From: Roseiarcus sp963753135
GTDB lineage: Bacteria; Pseudomonadota; Alphaproteobacteria; Rhizobiales; Beijerinckiaceae
Direction: 5' to 3'
Length of the DNA stretch: 64,000 nucleotides
Assembly (NCBI GenBank): GCA_963753135.1
Contig: CAVWBA010000003.1
Location: 1-64,000, forward strand
Shown: positions 53,324 to 62,282 of the stretch, piece by piece
Position numbering within the stretch: the first letter of the stretch is position 1
Layout: each line of letters opens with the position of its first letter
Translations under genes and position numbers: made by a program
The notes under the pieces: model-generated
The model's input: only the letters and a program-made list of their open reading frames with translations
Databases searched by the model: none
Told to the model about the DNA's origin: nothing

Positions 53324-54814
53324 TCAGAAGCGCGGCAGGTCGGGAAAGGCGAGCTTACCCGCATGCACATGCATGCGGCCGAGTTCGGCGCAACGACAAA
53401 GCTGCGGAAACACCTTGCCTGGATTGAGAAGGCCGTCCGCGTCGAAGGCGCACTTCAACCGCTGCTGCTGATTGAGGTCGATCTCATTGAACATCGTATC
53501 CATGAGATCGCGCTTCTCGACGCCGACCCCATGCTCGCCGGTGAGCACGCCCCCGACATGGACGCAGAGTCTCAGGATCTCCGCGCCAAATGCCTCCGCG
53601 CGATCGAGTTCGCCCGGCTTGTTCGCGTCGTAGAGAATGAGGGGATGAAGGTTGCCGTCGCCCGCGTGAAAGACATTGGCGACGCGCAGCCCGAACCGTT
53701 CCTCCATCTGTTTCATCTGCTGAAGAACGCGGCCGATCTCTCTGCGCGGGATCGTTCCGTCCATGCAATAATAGTCAGGCGATATTCGGCCGACGGCTGG
53801 AAAAGCGGCCTTGCGCCCGGCCCAGAAGAGCAGGCGCTCCGCTTCCGATTGGCTCGTCCGGCAGCTTGTCGCGCCATTGCGCTCGGCGATGGCCTCGACC
53901 TCGGCGATCAGATGGTCGACTTCGGCCTCGCAGCCGTCGAGTTCGACGATCATGAGCGCCTCACAGTCGAGCGGGTAGCCGGCGTGAACGAAGGCTTCGG
54001 CCGCCGCCACAGCCGGCCGATCCATGATTTCCATTCCGCCGGGAATGATTCCTTCGCCGATGACCTCGGCGACGCAGCCGCCCGCGCCCTCGACGGTTGA
54101 GAAGCCGATGAGCAGGGCGCGCGCCCCCGGAGGCTTCGGCAGAATGCGGACCGTGACTTCAGTGACGATTTCGAGCATGCCCTCGGAGCCGACCATGATT
54201 CCGAGCAGATCGTAGCCTGAGGAATCGAAATGCTTGCCGCCGAGCCGAATGACCTCGCCTTCGATCGTCACCATCTCGACGCCGATGACATTGTTGGTCG
54301 TGAGCCCGTATTTCAGGCAATGCACGCCGCCCGAATTCTCGGCGACATTCCCGCCGATCGTGCAGGCGATCTGGCTCGACGGATCGGGCGCATAATAGAG
54401 CCCCTGCCCCTGCACGGCGTGCGTGATGCCGAGATTGGTCACGCCCGGCTGAGCGACGACGCAGCGATTGTCGACATCGATCTCGAGGATCTTGTTGAAC
54501 TTGCCCATGGCGAGGAGAACGCCGTCGGCGAGCGGCAAGGCGCCGCCCGAAAGCGACGTCCCGGCGCCGCGCGGCACGACCTTGATCTTGTTCGCTGCGC
54601 AATAGCGCATGACCTCGACGACCTGCGCCGTCGTCTCAGGCAGCACCGCCACCATGGGCGGCTGCCGATAAGCGGTGAGCCCGTCGCTCTCGAAAGCGCG
54701 CAATTCCTTCTCATGGTCGATGACGCCTTCGCCCGGAACGATGCGCCGAAGCGCTTCGACAATCTCGGCGCGTCGGGCGAGGACGCCGGGATCGGGGATG
54801 GGCATGGCGATCAT
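53324..54814 (-). CDS. glcD: Glycolate oxidase catalytic subunit GlcD
   Basis: A 496-residue FAD flavoprotein that oxidises glycolate (and D-lactate) to glyoxylate. It has VPRGAGTSLSGGALPLADGVLL, TIGGNVAENSGGVHCLKYGLT, VMVGSEGMLEIVTEVTVRILP-type motif (GIMVGSEGMLEIVTEVTVR), and the C-terminal HAGDGNLHPLILYD and GGVLTGEHGVGVEKRDLM. ATG 54814 is preferred because MPIPDPGVLARRAEIVEALR is the usual start; the frame extends further to 54883. It is the first gene of the glcDEF operon. Confidence 0.94.
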   Translation of the reverse strand: MIAMPIPDPGVLARRAEIVEALRRIVPGEGVIDHEKELRAFESDGLTAYRQPPMVAVLPETTAQVVEVMRYCAANKIKVVPRGAGTSLSGGALPLADGVLLAMGKFNKILEIDVDNRCVVAQPGVTNLGITHAVQGQGLYYAPDPSSQIACTIGGNVAENSGGVHCLKYGLTTNNVIGVEMVTIEGEVIRLGGKHFDSSGYDLLGIMVGSEGMLEIVTEVTVRILPKPPGARALLIGFSTVEGAGGCVAEVIGEGIIPGGMEIMDRPAVAAAEAFVHAGYPLDCEALMIVELDGCEAEVDHLIAEVEAIAERNGATSCRTSQSEAERLLFWAGRKAAFPAVGRISPDYYCMDGTIPRREIGRVLQQMKQMEERFGLRVANVFHAGDGNLHPLILYDANKPGELDRAEAFGAEILRLCVHVGGVLTGEHGVGVEKRDLMDTMFNEIDLNQQQRLKCAFDADGLLNPGKVFPQLCRCAELGRMHVHAGKLAFPDLPRF

Positions 54815-54914
54815 GGCGCGACTCCAAAGCTCAAGACGGTCTATGGAGCAGATATTGCCGGTCGGCGCAAAACCTAGAGGCAACGCGCCAGCATGGGCTC
54901 GCGGACGGCAGTGC

Positions 54915-54988
54915 TGTCATTCCCGCGCAAGCGGGAATCCAGAGGACGGTCAATGGCGTACTGGATGCCCGCGTTTGCGGACATGACA
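54915..54988. repeat. 74-bp palindromic intergenic repeat
   Basis: It begins TGTCATTCCCGC and ends GCGGACATGACA. The inner arms ATCCAG/CTGGAT also pair, and CCCGCGCAAGCGGG makes a local hairpin. The TCATTCCCGCG...CGGGAATCCAG motif is a widely dispersed repeat in many proteobacteria. Confidence 0.6.
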
Positions 54989-55155
54989 AGTCGCCGGAGT
55001 TGCGCGGGGCAGGCTGTGCAAGACCCAGGCAGAGCGGACAATGCTCGTCGGTCGCAGGCGAGCGGGTTCCTGATGGCGATCGAGCCGTCGACATCCAACA
55101 GCCCGAGCCATCGGCCAGCGAAGAAATACGTCTCGCACCCACTCCACTTTTCCAC

Positions 55156-55186
55156 TTGACAATTAAAAGACGACCGGTCATCTATA
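55156..55186 (+). promoter_or_regulatory. tetR promoter with embedded operator
   Basis: TTGACA (55156-55161) is a consensus -35 box. A -10-like TCTATA lies at 55181-55186. Between them is AGACGACCGGTCATCT (55168-55183), a palindrome with one mismatch that shares its core with the second operator at 55788-55826. The ATG follows within a few bases, so the transcript may be leaderless. Confidence 0.68.
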
Positions 55187-55190
55187 TCCC

Positions 55191-55781
55191 ATGCCTAGAC
55201 CCGCCAACCCCGAAACGCGCTCGAGACTCCTGGAAAAGGGCGGCGACCTCGTCAGCAGCCGAGGCTTCAACGCGACCGGCGTGCAGGAGATCACCGCGGC
55301 GGCTGGAGTGCCGAAGGGCTCGTTCTACAACTACTTCGACAGCAAGGAAGCGTTCGCGGTCGAGGTGTTGAGCGAGTATTGGGACCAAGTTGTCGAGCTC
55401 TACGGCCCGATCCTGACCGACAACCATATTCCGCCCTTGTCGCGCATCGCCCGCTACTTCGAGGGTCTGGCGGATTTTCACCAGCGGCATCGCTACGCTG
55501 TCGGTTGTCTCATCGGCAATATGGCCCTGGAAGTCGCGCCTTCGAGCGAAGAAGTGCGGGCCAAGTTGGCCGCGATCTATCGGGAATGGTCGACGTCCCT
55601 TACCGATTGTCTGCGCGAGGCGCAGGTGCGCAAGGAACTCGCTCCAGGAAGAGACGCCAGCCAGCTTGCCGCCGCACTGATCGATACATTTGAAGGAGCG
55701 GTCATGCGGGCGAAGGTCGAGCGCAGCAGGGCGCCGTTCGACAACTTCGAGCGATGCGTGTTGCCATGCTTCTTCGCCTAA
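55191..55781 (+). CDS. TetR family transcriptional regulator
   Basis: A 196-residue repressor. The helix-turn-helix is RLLEKGGDLVSSRGFNATGVQEITAAAGVPKGSFYNYFDSKEAFAVEVL, residues 11-60. The ligand domain, with LADFHQRHRYAVGCLIGNMALEVA, resembles AcuR/NemR-type regulators that sense electrophiles through a Cys, though no sensor Cys can be assigned. No Shine-Dalgarno sequence precedes the ATG. It sits before a chloroperoxidase-like hydrolase with matching operators before each gene. Confidence 0.9.
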   Translation: MPRPANPETRSRLLEKGGDLVSSRGFNATGVQEITAAAGVPKGSFYNYFDSKEAFAVEVLSEYWDQVVELYGPILTDNHIPPLSRIARYFEGLADFHQRHRYAVGCLIGNMALEVAPSSEEVRAKLAAIYREWSTSLTDCLREAQVRKELAPGRDASQLAAALIDTFEGAVMRAKVERSRAPFDNFERCVLPCFFA

Positions 55782-55787
55782 CCGTTT

Positions 55788-55826
55788 GTCTCAATAATAG
55801 ACGACTGGTCGTCTATTATTTGAGAC
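55788..55826 (+). promoter_or_regulatory. TetR operator upstream of the hydrolase
   Basis: AATAATAGACGAC (55793-55805) and GTCGTCTATTATT (55808-55820) form a perfect 13-bp inverted repeat around TG. With one extra T the pairing extends to GTCTC...GAGAC. The core AGACGAC-YGGTC-RTCT is the same as at the tetR promoter. It lies just after the tetR stop. Confidence 0.78.
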
Positions 55827-55938
55827 CTTTCATTGGCCTCCCCTGAAGGAGGGGACCTGAAGGCCGCCGCCATCACCCGCTGGAGGGCCGCACCAACGGG
55901 CGAGCGATCTCAACCGCGGCAGATGAAGGAGAAATCCA

Positions 55939-56757
55939 ATGCCCACGATCACGACTACAGACGGCGTAAACATCTTCTACAAGGATTGGGGATCAGGTCA
56001 GCCAATCGTTTTCAGCCACGGTTGGCCCCTGACAGCGGACGACTGGGATGCCCAGATGACGTTCTTCCTTCGTCAGGGGTATCGGGTGATCGCCCACGAC
56101 CGGCGCGGCCACGGCCGGTCCGACCAGCCCAGCACCGGCAACGACATGGACCACTGGGTTGCCGACCTCGCGGCCCTGACTGAGCACCTTGACCTGCGCG
56201 ACGCGATCCATATCGCGCACTCGACAGGTGGCGGCGAGGTGGCTCGCTATGTCGCTCGCCACCCGGAGCGCGTCGCGAAGGCGGTGCTGGTCGCTTCGCT
56301 GACGCCGAACATGTATCGGAGCAAGGACAACCCGTCCGGTCAACCGCCGGAGTGGTTCGAAACGATCCGGGCAGGCGTGCTGGGCAACCGGTCGGAATTC
56401 TACCGTTTCGTCCCTGAGAATCCGTTCTACGGCTACAACCTCGATGGGGCCGAGCGTTCGGAGGCAGTCATTGCGAACTGGTGGCGCCAAGGCATGGCCG
56501 GCGGCGCCCTCGCTCACTACGCGACCGTCGACTCTTGGCTCGAAGATTATACCGAAGACCTCAAGAAGATCGCCGTACCAGTGCTGGTGATGCACGGCGA
56601 GGCTGATCAAGTCGTCCCGTTCGCAAGTTCAGTGCCGCGTGCGGTCGACCTGCTTAAGAACGGATCGCTGAAGACTTATCCCGGCTATCCCCATGGCATG
56701 CTCACCACGCACGCGGATGTCCTCAACCCCGACCTGCTCTCGTTCATCAGGTCTTGA
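55939..56757 (+). CDS. Alpha/beta hydrolase, cofactor-free haloperoxidase type
   Basis: A 272-residue soluble hydrolase. The nucleophile is the Ser in AHSTGGGEVARYV (residue about 95), the acid Asp lies in HGEADQVVPF and the His in YPHGMLTTHADVLNPDLLSFI. These are the hallmarks of non-haem chloroperoxidases and perhydrolases. The oxyanion region is FSHGWPLTADDWDAQM. GGAG precedes the ATG. The TetR regulator upstream probably controls it, and a strong terminator follows at 56787. Natural substrate unknown; esterase or perhydrolase activity is likely. Confidence 0.9.
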   Translation: MPTITTTDGVNIFYKDWGSGQPIVFSHGWPLTADDWDAQMTFFLRQGYRVIAHDRRGHGRSDQPSTGNDMDHWVADLAALTEHLDLRDAIHIAHSTGGGEVARYVARHPERVAKAVLVASLTPNMYRSKDNPSGQPPEWFETIRAGVLGNRSEFYRFVPENPFYGYNLDGAERSEAVIANWWRQGMAGGALAHYATVDSWLEDYTEDLKKIAVPVLVMHGEADQVVPFASSVPRAVDLLKNGSLKTYPGYPHGMLTTHADVLNPDLLSFIRS

Positions 56758-56786
56758 CGACACTTTCAGTGCCCGTCGTTCACTGG

Positions 56787-56814
56787 AGAGAGACCACCGT
56801 CAGGTGGTCTCTCT
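56787..56814 (+). terminator. Rho-independent terminator after the hydrolase gene
   Basis: AGAGAGACCACC pairs perfectly with GGTGGTCTCTCT around a GTCA loop and is followed by TT. It lies 30 bp after the hydrolase stop. Confidence 0.82.
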
Positions 56815-57150
56815 TTGCCTGGTTGGTGCGAGAGGACGGCCCAGTTCCAGGTGGTCTCGCGAACGTAACACATCGCCGTCCCAGCAAGCAGGCTTTCCGA
56901 ACGTGCGCCAGGGTCGTTGGAAACCGAACCGAGTTCCTGCACAGCCTGGGGGCCGCGCCCCGTCGTCCTTTTTCCAGAAGTCGCCGAACATTGTCTTGAT
57001 TTAATCGAAAATTCTGGCTATACTTCTTGGTTATTAGAAATACCTCCCTACGCTCGAAGCAAGCGCTGGGAGAAGTAGGTGCGCGCGCTGTCTCCACAAC
57101 CTCAAGCGCGAGTTGATCGGGACGTAAATTTTTTATTTTTTCGCTCGCAA

Positions 57151-57200
57151 CGCTTTGAAAAGTCCCAATTCGACCAAAGAAATGCAAGGAAAACCAAGCC
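57151..57200 (-). repeat. Dispersed intergenic repeat, copy C (diverged, inverted)
   Basis: On the minus strand it reads GGCTTGGTTTTCCTTGCATT and onward. It aligns with copies A and B at about 36 of 49 positions. At its edge CCAAGCC (57193-57199) pairs with GGCTTGG (57205-57211), giving a hairpin. Confidence 0.55.
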
Positions 57201-57274
57201 TTTTGGCTTGGATTTTCTTGCAAAAGCTTGCACTGAACTCGCGCTCCGGTTGCAGCCACCCCGGTCCAAGGGGC

Positions 57275-58546
57275 TCACCCGGCGTTGATCAGGATCGCGC
57301 GAAAGTCGTTGACATTGGTCAGCGTCGGCCCAGTGACGACCTGATCGCCCAGCGCCCGGAAGAAGGCGTGAGCGTCATTGTCGGCGAGCAAGGCTCTGGC
57401 CTTGAGGCCGAGGCGCCCCGCCCGCGCGAGGCTGTCGGGGGTCACGATCGCGCCCGCGACCTCTTCGGCCCCATCCGTGCCGTCGGTGTCGCCGGCGATG
57501 GCGAAGATCCGCGGGCGCCCGTCCAGCTCGACCGCGAGCGACAGCAGGAACTCGACGTTCCGCCCTCCTCTGCCCCCTCCCTTGACCGTCACCGTGGTCT
57601 CTCCGCCGGAGATGAGGACGCACGGAGCGGGAGCGGGCTGGCCGTGGACCGCCACCTGCCGGGCGATGCCCGCCATCACCTTGCCCACCTCGCTCGCCTC
57701 GCCCTCGAGCGCGTCGCCGAGGATGAGCGGACGGTAGCCGGCCTCGGCCGCGATCCTGGCCGCCGCCTCGAGCGAGGCCTGCGGCGCCGCGATGAGGCGC
57801 GTCTCGCTGCGGGCGAAGGCCGGGTCGCCAGGCTTGGGCGTCTCGGACTTCATGTCGTCGAGACGCGCCTCAACCGATGGAGGCGGAACGATCCCATAGC
57901 GGCGCAGCACCGCCTTGGCGTCGTCGAGCGTCGTCGCGTCGGGCGTCGTCGGACCGGAGGCGATCACCGACGGGTCGTCGCCGGGGACATCGGAGATGAT
58001 GAGCGACACGATCCGGGCCGGAGCGGCGGCGACCGCAAGCCTGCCGCCCTTGATCGCGGACAAATGCTTGCGGACGCAGTTCATCTCATGGATGTTGGCG
58101 CCGCTCTTGAGCAGCGCCCTGTTCAGGGCCTGCTTGTCGTCGAGCGTGATCCCCGGCGCCGGCAGGGACAGCAACGCCGAGCCGCCGCCCGATATCAGGC
58201 AAAGCGCAAGGTCGTCAGGCCCAAGACCCTTGACCAGATCGAGGATTCTGCCGGCCGCGTCGCGGCCCGCGGCGTCGGGAATAGGATGAGCGGCCTCAAC
58301 GACCTCGATCCGCTTCAACGGGCCGACGCCATGGCCATAGCGCGTGACGACAAGGCCGGAGAGAGGCTTGTCAGCCGGCCAATGGGCTTCGACGGCACGC
58401 GCCATCGAGGCCGCGGCCTTGCCGGCGCCGACGACGACCGTACGTCCTGGGGGCGGCTCGGGGAGATTCGCGGGCACAGCTTTGTCGGGTGACGCGGCCG
58501 CGATCGCCGCATCGAACATGTCGCGCAACAATTGCCGCTCTTTCAT
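57275..58546 (-). CDS. gckA: Glycerate 2-kinase (MOFRL family)
   Basis: A 423-residue kinase making 2-phosphoglycerate from glycerate and ATP. Motifs are VVVGAGKAAASMARA near the start, HPIPDAAGRDAAGRI, CLISGGGSALLSLPAPGITLDDK, ISDVPGDDPSVIASGPTTPD and the C-terminal MOFRL domain GGRNVEFLLSLAVEL with IAGDTDGTDG. This is the enzyme of the serine cycle and of the glycerate pathway. It follows the tartronate semialdehyde reductase gene after 33 bp. Confidence 0.93.
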   Translation of the reverse strand: MKERQLLRDMFDAAIAAASPDKAVPANLPEPPPGRTVVVGAGKAAASMARAVEAHWPADKPLSGLVVTRYGHGVGPLKRIEVVEAAHPIPDAAGRDAAGRILDLVKGLGPDDLALCLISGGGSALLSLPAPGITLDDKQALNRALLKSGANIHEMNCVRKHLSAIKGGRLAVAAAPARIVSLIISDVPGDDPSVIASGPTTPDATTLDDAKAVLRRYGIVPPPSVEARLDDMKSETPKPGDPAFARSETRLIAAPQASLEAAARIAAEAGYRPLILGDALEGEASEVGKVMAGIARQVAVHGQPAPAPCVLISGGETTVTVKGGGRGGRNVEFLLSLAVELDGRPRIFAIAGDTDGTDGAEEVAGAIVTPDSLARAGRLGLKARALLADNDAHAFFRALGDQVVTGPTLTNVNDFRAILINAG

Positions 58547-58579
58547 GGGCGCGCCGCTCCTCCCCTTGGTTCGAGAGGC

Positions 58580-59479
58580 TCAGGCCGACGCCTTGCCCTG
58601 GCCAATCTCGTGATGGGCGAGGCCCTCGAGCACGCGCGCCATGCCCGAATGGTCCCATGCCGCACCGCCTGCGGCTGCGGCGGCGTTGAAAAGTTCCTGA
58701 CACGTCGCGGTGTTCGGCAGGCTGACGCCGAGCGACCGCGCCCCCTGCAGCGCGAGGTTCAGATCCTTCTGATGCAGCGCGATGCGGAAGCCGGGCTCGA
58801 AATTGCGCTTGATCATGCGTTCGCCGTGGACCTCGAGGATGCGGGACGCCGCGAAGCCGCCCATCAGCGCCTGGCGGACGCGGGCCGGATCAGCGCCAGC
58901 TTTGGAAGCGAAAACCAGCGCCTCGCCGACCGCCTCGATCGTCAACGCGACGATGATCTGGTTCGCCACTTTGGTCGTTTGCCCGTCGCCATTGCCGCCG
59001 ACGAGCGTGATGTTCTTGCCCATGAGCGCAAAGATCGGCTTGACCTTCTCGAACGCCTCATCAGGGCCGCCAACCATGATCGTGAGACTCGCCGCCTTGG
59101 CGCCGACCTCGCCGCCGGAGACCGGCGCGTCGAGATAGTCGCAGCCAAGCGCGCCGATCTTGTTGGCGAATTCCTTGGTGGCGATCGGCGAGATCGAGCT
59201 CATGTCGACGACGGTTTTCCCCTTCGACAACCCTTCCGCGACGCCTCCGACGCCAAAGAGAACCGTCTCGACGTCCGGCGTGTCGGGGACCATGGTGATG
59301 ATCACCTCCGCCTTCTGGCCGACCTCCTTCCCACTTCCGCATGCGACCGCGCCCTTGTCGATCAGCTCCTTCGGCGGAGCACGACGGGTGTGAACGAAGA
59401 GCTGATGGCCGCCTTCCACAAGATGGCCGGCCATCGGTCGCCCCATGATGCCCAGTCCGATGAAACCGATCTTTGCCAT
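58580..59479 (-). CDS. glxR: 2-hydroxy-3-oxopropionate (tartronate semialdehyde) reductase
   Basis: A 299-residue NAD(P)-dependent reductase of the beta-hydroxyacid dehydrogenase family, converting tartronate semialdehyde to D-glycerate. It starts KIGFIGLGIMGRPMAGHLVEGGH, with DAPVSGGEVGAKAASLTIMVGG, the catalytic Lys in GNGDGQTTKVANQIIVA and KDLNLALQGARSLGVSLP near the end. It acts just before GckA. The rest of the pathway, glcDEF, lies 4 kb away on the same strand. zwf is divergent. Confidence 0.92.
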   Translation of the reverse strand: MAKIGFIGLGIMGRPMAGHLVEGGHQLFVHTRRAPPKELIDKGAVACGSGKEVGQKAEVIITMVPDTPDVETVLFGVGGVAEGLSKGKTVVDMSSISPIATKEFANKIGALGCDYLDAPVSGGEVGAKAASLTIMVGGPDEAFEKVKPIFALMGKNITLVGGNGDGQTTKVANQIIVALTIEAVGEALVFASKAGADPARVRQALMGGFAASRILEVHGERMIKRNFEPGFRIALHQKDLNLALQGARSLGVSLPNTATCQELFNAAAAAGGAAWDHSGMARVLEGLAHHEIGQGKASA

Positions 59480-59673
59480 GTCTTACGTCTCCAGCGTGGG
59501 TGAAATCGCAGGCTCGGCTAGACGTCTACCACGCACAGGTCATGAGGGGCGATCTCATCAACAGCCTCAATTGGCCATGTCCATGGGAGTATGATTAGAC
59601 TGCCCGCCGCGCCGCGAGCCGACGTATCGACCATCGGCCCAATTTCCGAATCGCAACGCCAAGAGGAGATGAG

Positions 59674-61066
59674 ATGGAGGCCGCCCAGTCCGACGCCCTG
59701 GTGTTTTTTGGCGCATCCGGCGATCTTGCCTTCAAGCAGATCTTCCCCGCGCTTCTGGGCCTCGTCGGCGACGAAGGCGTCAACGTGCCCATCGTCGGCG
59801 TCGCCAAGGCGGGCTGGACGGTCGAACAGCTCAAGGGACGCGCCACAGACAGCATCAAACAGCACGGGGGCGCTGATGCCGCGAAGCTCGATAAACTGTT
59901 GGGCCTCTTGCGATATGTCGACGGGGACTACAACGACCCGCAGACTTTCGCACAACTGAAGCAAGCGCTCGGCGGCGCCAAGCGGCCGCTGCATTATCTC
60001 GCGATTCCCCCGAGTCTCTTTGGCGTTGTCGTTTCCGCGCTCGCCAAGAGCGGTCTCAACGTTGACGCGCGCCTTGTCGTCGAGAAGCCTTTCGGCCGCG
60101 ATCGCGAATCGGCGCAGGCGCTCGACCGGACCCTCTTGGAGCATTTCCCAGAAAAGTCGATCTTCCGCATCGACCATTATCTGGGCAAGGAGCCGGTTCA
60201 GAACATCCTTTACACGCGGTTCGCCAATACGATGTTCGAGCCGCTCTGGAACCGCCACTATGTTCGCAGCATTCAGATCACGATGGCGGAGTCCTTCGGC
60301 GTTCAGGACCGCGGAAGCTTTTACGACGCCGTCGGCGCCCTGCGCGACGTGGTCCAGAACCACATGCTGCAAGTCCTTGCAAACGTGATGATGGACGCCC
60401 CAACCGGCGAAGAGAACGAGGCGCAGCGAGACCAGAAGGCCGCGCTGTTGAAGGCCGTTCGTCCGCTCGACGCCGCGAGCTTGGTGCGCGGGCAATATCG
60501 CGGCTATCGCTCGGTCAAGGGCGTGCATCCGGATTCGACCACCGAAACCTATGTCGCGGTGAAACTGTTCGTGGACAGCTGGCGTTGGGCCGGGGTTCCT
60601 ATTTATATCCGCGCCGGCAAATGCCTGCCTCTGACCGCCGCCGAGGTCACGGTCGAGTTCAATCCCCCGCCCCGCGCCACGTTCGATGACGTGATAAACA
60701 CACCGCCGGGTTACCTGCGAGCGCGGATAAGCCCGGACGTTGGCGTTGCGATGGGCTTGCGGATGAAGCATCCCGGAGAGCGCATGGCGGGAGACAATGT
60801 CGAACTCATGCTGACGGAGCGGGTCTGGGTCGCAAATACCCCCGTACCAGCGCCTGCTCGGCGATGCGATGCATGGCAATAACGAGCTGTTCGGGCGCGA
60901 AGACGTGGTCGATGCGCAATGGCGCATTGTCGAGCCGATCCTGAAGAACCCCCCGCCGGTCCAGGAATACGATCCCGGGACTTGGGGACCCGACGCCGCG
61001 AGCGTGCTCATCGGCGCGGACGGGCCGTGGCGGAATCCCGCGCCGCCCAAATCCGGAAAGCCATAA
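59674..61066 (+). CDS. zwf: Glucose-6-phosphate 1-dehydrogenase, one frame change
   Basis: About 463 residues once joined, oxidising glucose 6-phosphate to the lactone with NADP. It has the N-terminal cofactor motif FGASGDLAFKQIFPALL, EKPFGRD and the active-site block RIDHYLGKEPVQNI, then FVDSWRWAGVPIYIRAGKCL. A one-base gain in the run of C near 60842 shifts the frame after ERVWVAN. The sequence resumes as YQRLLGDAMHGNNELFGRED and ends at 61066. AGAGGAG precedes ATG 59674. The partner pgl and gnd genes are not seen. Confidence 0.92.
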
Positions 61067-61099
61067 TCTTAAGTTGAAAGCTCGGCGTCGGGCGCTTGG

Positions 61100-62266
61100 T
61101 CATCGTTCGACGCGCTGCAACGCCTCCGGCTTGAGGTCGGCGCGGGTCGGATATCCGTCGACCGCCATCAGGAGATCGGCTTCGGCGAGCAGAGACCGCA
61201 GCACGTGGACGATTCCGTCGGTCCCGCCCAGCGCCAGCCCGTAAGCGTAGGGGCGGCCGACCCCGACGGCCGCCGCGCCCATCGCCAGAGCCTTAACAAT
61301 GTGGGTCCCGGAGCGGATTCCGGAATCGAACATGACCGGAACGCTTCCGGCCGCCTTGACCACCGCGGGCAGCATGTCGAGCGCGGGAATGCCGCCGTCG
61401 GCCTGGCGGCCGCCATGATTGGAGCAATAGATGCCGTCGACGCCGCCGTCGATCGCGCGCCGCGCGTCGTCGGGATGGCAAATTCCCTTGACGATTAGCG
61501 GCAGCTTGGTCAGCGACCGCAGCCAGGGCAGGTCGTCCCAGGTCAGCGGATTGCCGAAGATCGCCGCCCATGTCGCAACCGCGGCGCGCGGATCCTTCCC
61601 CGGCGGCCCGCCGATCAATTTCGCGAAGCGCGGGTCGGAAAAATAATTGGCCAGGCAATGGCCGCGCAACTGCGGGAAGTTGGAGGTGGCGAGATCGCGC
61701 GGCCGCCAGCCGGTCACCCAGGTGTCGAGCGTCACCACGATCGCCTTGAAGCCGGCCCGCTCGGACCGTTCCACAAGGCTCGCCGCGAGCTCGCGATCGG
61801 TTGGCGTGTAGAGCTGAAAGAACCCGGGCGTCGTCCCGAGCTCGGCGGCGACCGCCTCGAGCGGGTCGACCGACAGGGTCGAGGCGACCATGGGCACGCC
61901 GGTCAGCGCGGCGGCGCGGGCGGTCGCCAGATCGCCATGCCCGTCCTGGCCGCAGAGCCCGATCACGCCGATCGGGCTCATGAACAAAGGCGACGGCAGC
62001 CTCATGCCGAAGAGCTCGATCGACAGGTCGCGCTGCTTGGCGCCGACGAACATCCGAGGCACGAGGCCCCATTTGTCGAACGCGGCGACATTGGCCTCCT
62101 GCGTGCGCTCGTCGCCGCAGCCGCCGGCGACATACGAGACGAGACTTGCCGGCATCGCCGCGTGCGCCTTGGCCTCGAGCTCGTCAAAGCGCATTGGGAA
62201 CGACGGCAAGCGGCCGCTCAATCCGGCAAGGTAGATCTCGTTCTGATAGGCGCCGAAGTCGGGCAT
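61100..62266 (-). CDS. FMN-dependent alpha-hydroxy acid enzyme, lactate 2-monooxygenase-like
   Basis: A 388-residue flavoprotein of the lactate/glycolate oxidase family. It starts FGAYQNEIYLAGLSGRLPSFP and has the series SYVAGGCGDERTQEANVAAF, SPIGVIGLCGQDGHGDLATARAA, LDTWVTGWRPRDLATSNFPQLRG, then the catalytic SNHGGRQADGGIPALDML with the active His and Arg, and FDSGIRSGTHIVKALAMGAAAVGVGRPYAYG. The closest pattern is mycobacterial lactate 2-monooxygenase, which converts lactate to acetate and CO2. ATG 62266 fits the family start. It is convergent with zwf. Confidence 0.88.
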   Translation of the reverse strand: MPDFGAYQNEIYLAGLSGRLPSFPMRFDELEAKAHAAMPASLVSYVAGGCGDERTQEANVAAFDKWGLVPRMFVGAKQRDLSIELFGMRLPSPLFMSPIGVIGLCGQDGHGDLATARAAALTGVPMVASTLSVDPLEAVAAELGTTPGFFQLYTPTDRELAASLVERSERAGFKAIVVTLDTWVTGWRPRDLATSNFPQLRGHCLANYFSDPRFAKLIGGPPGKDPRAAVATWAAIFGNPLTWDDLPWLRSLTKLPLIVKGICHPDDARRAIDGGVDGIYCSNHGGRQADGGIPALDMLPAVVKAAGSVPVMFDSGIRSGTHIVKALAMGAAAVGVGRPYAYGLALGGTDGIVHVLRSLLAEADLLMAVDGYPTRADLKPEALQRVER

Positions 62267-62282
62267 CAGCGCGAATCCCTGT

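Larger units (their letters stand above)
54815..55190. other. 376-bp intergenic region between glcD and tetR
   Basis: Divergent promoter region. It holds a 74-bp palindromic repeat (54915-54988) and, next to tetR, a promoter with an embedded operator (55156-55186). No conserved small gene is seen. Confidence 0.6.
56758..57274. other. 517-bp gene-free stretch after the hydrolase gene
   Basis: It holds a strong terminator (56787-56814), an AT-rich block around 57000-57145 and the inverted copy C of the dispersed repeat with an adjoining hairpin (57151-57211). Short frames here have no family features. Confidence 0.6.
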
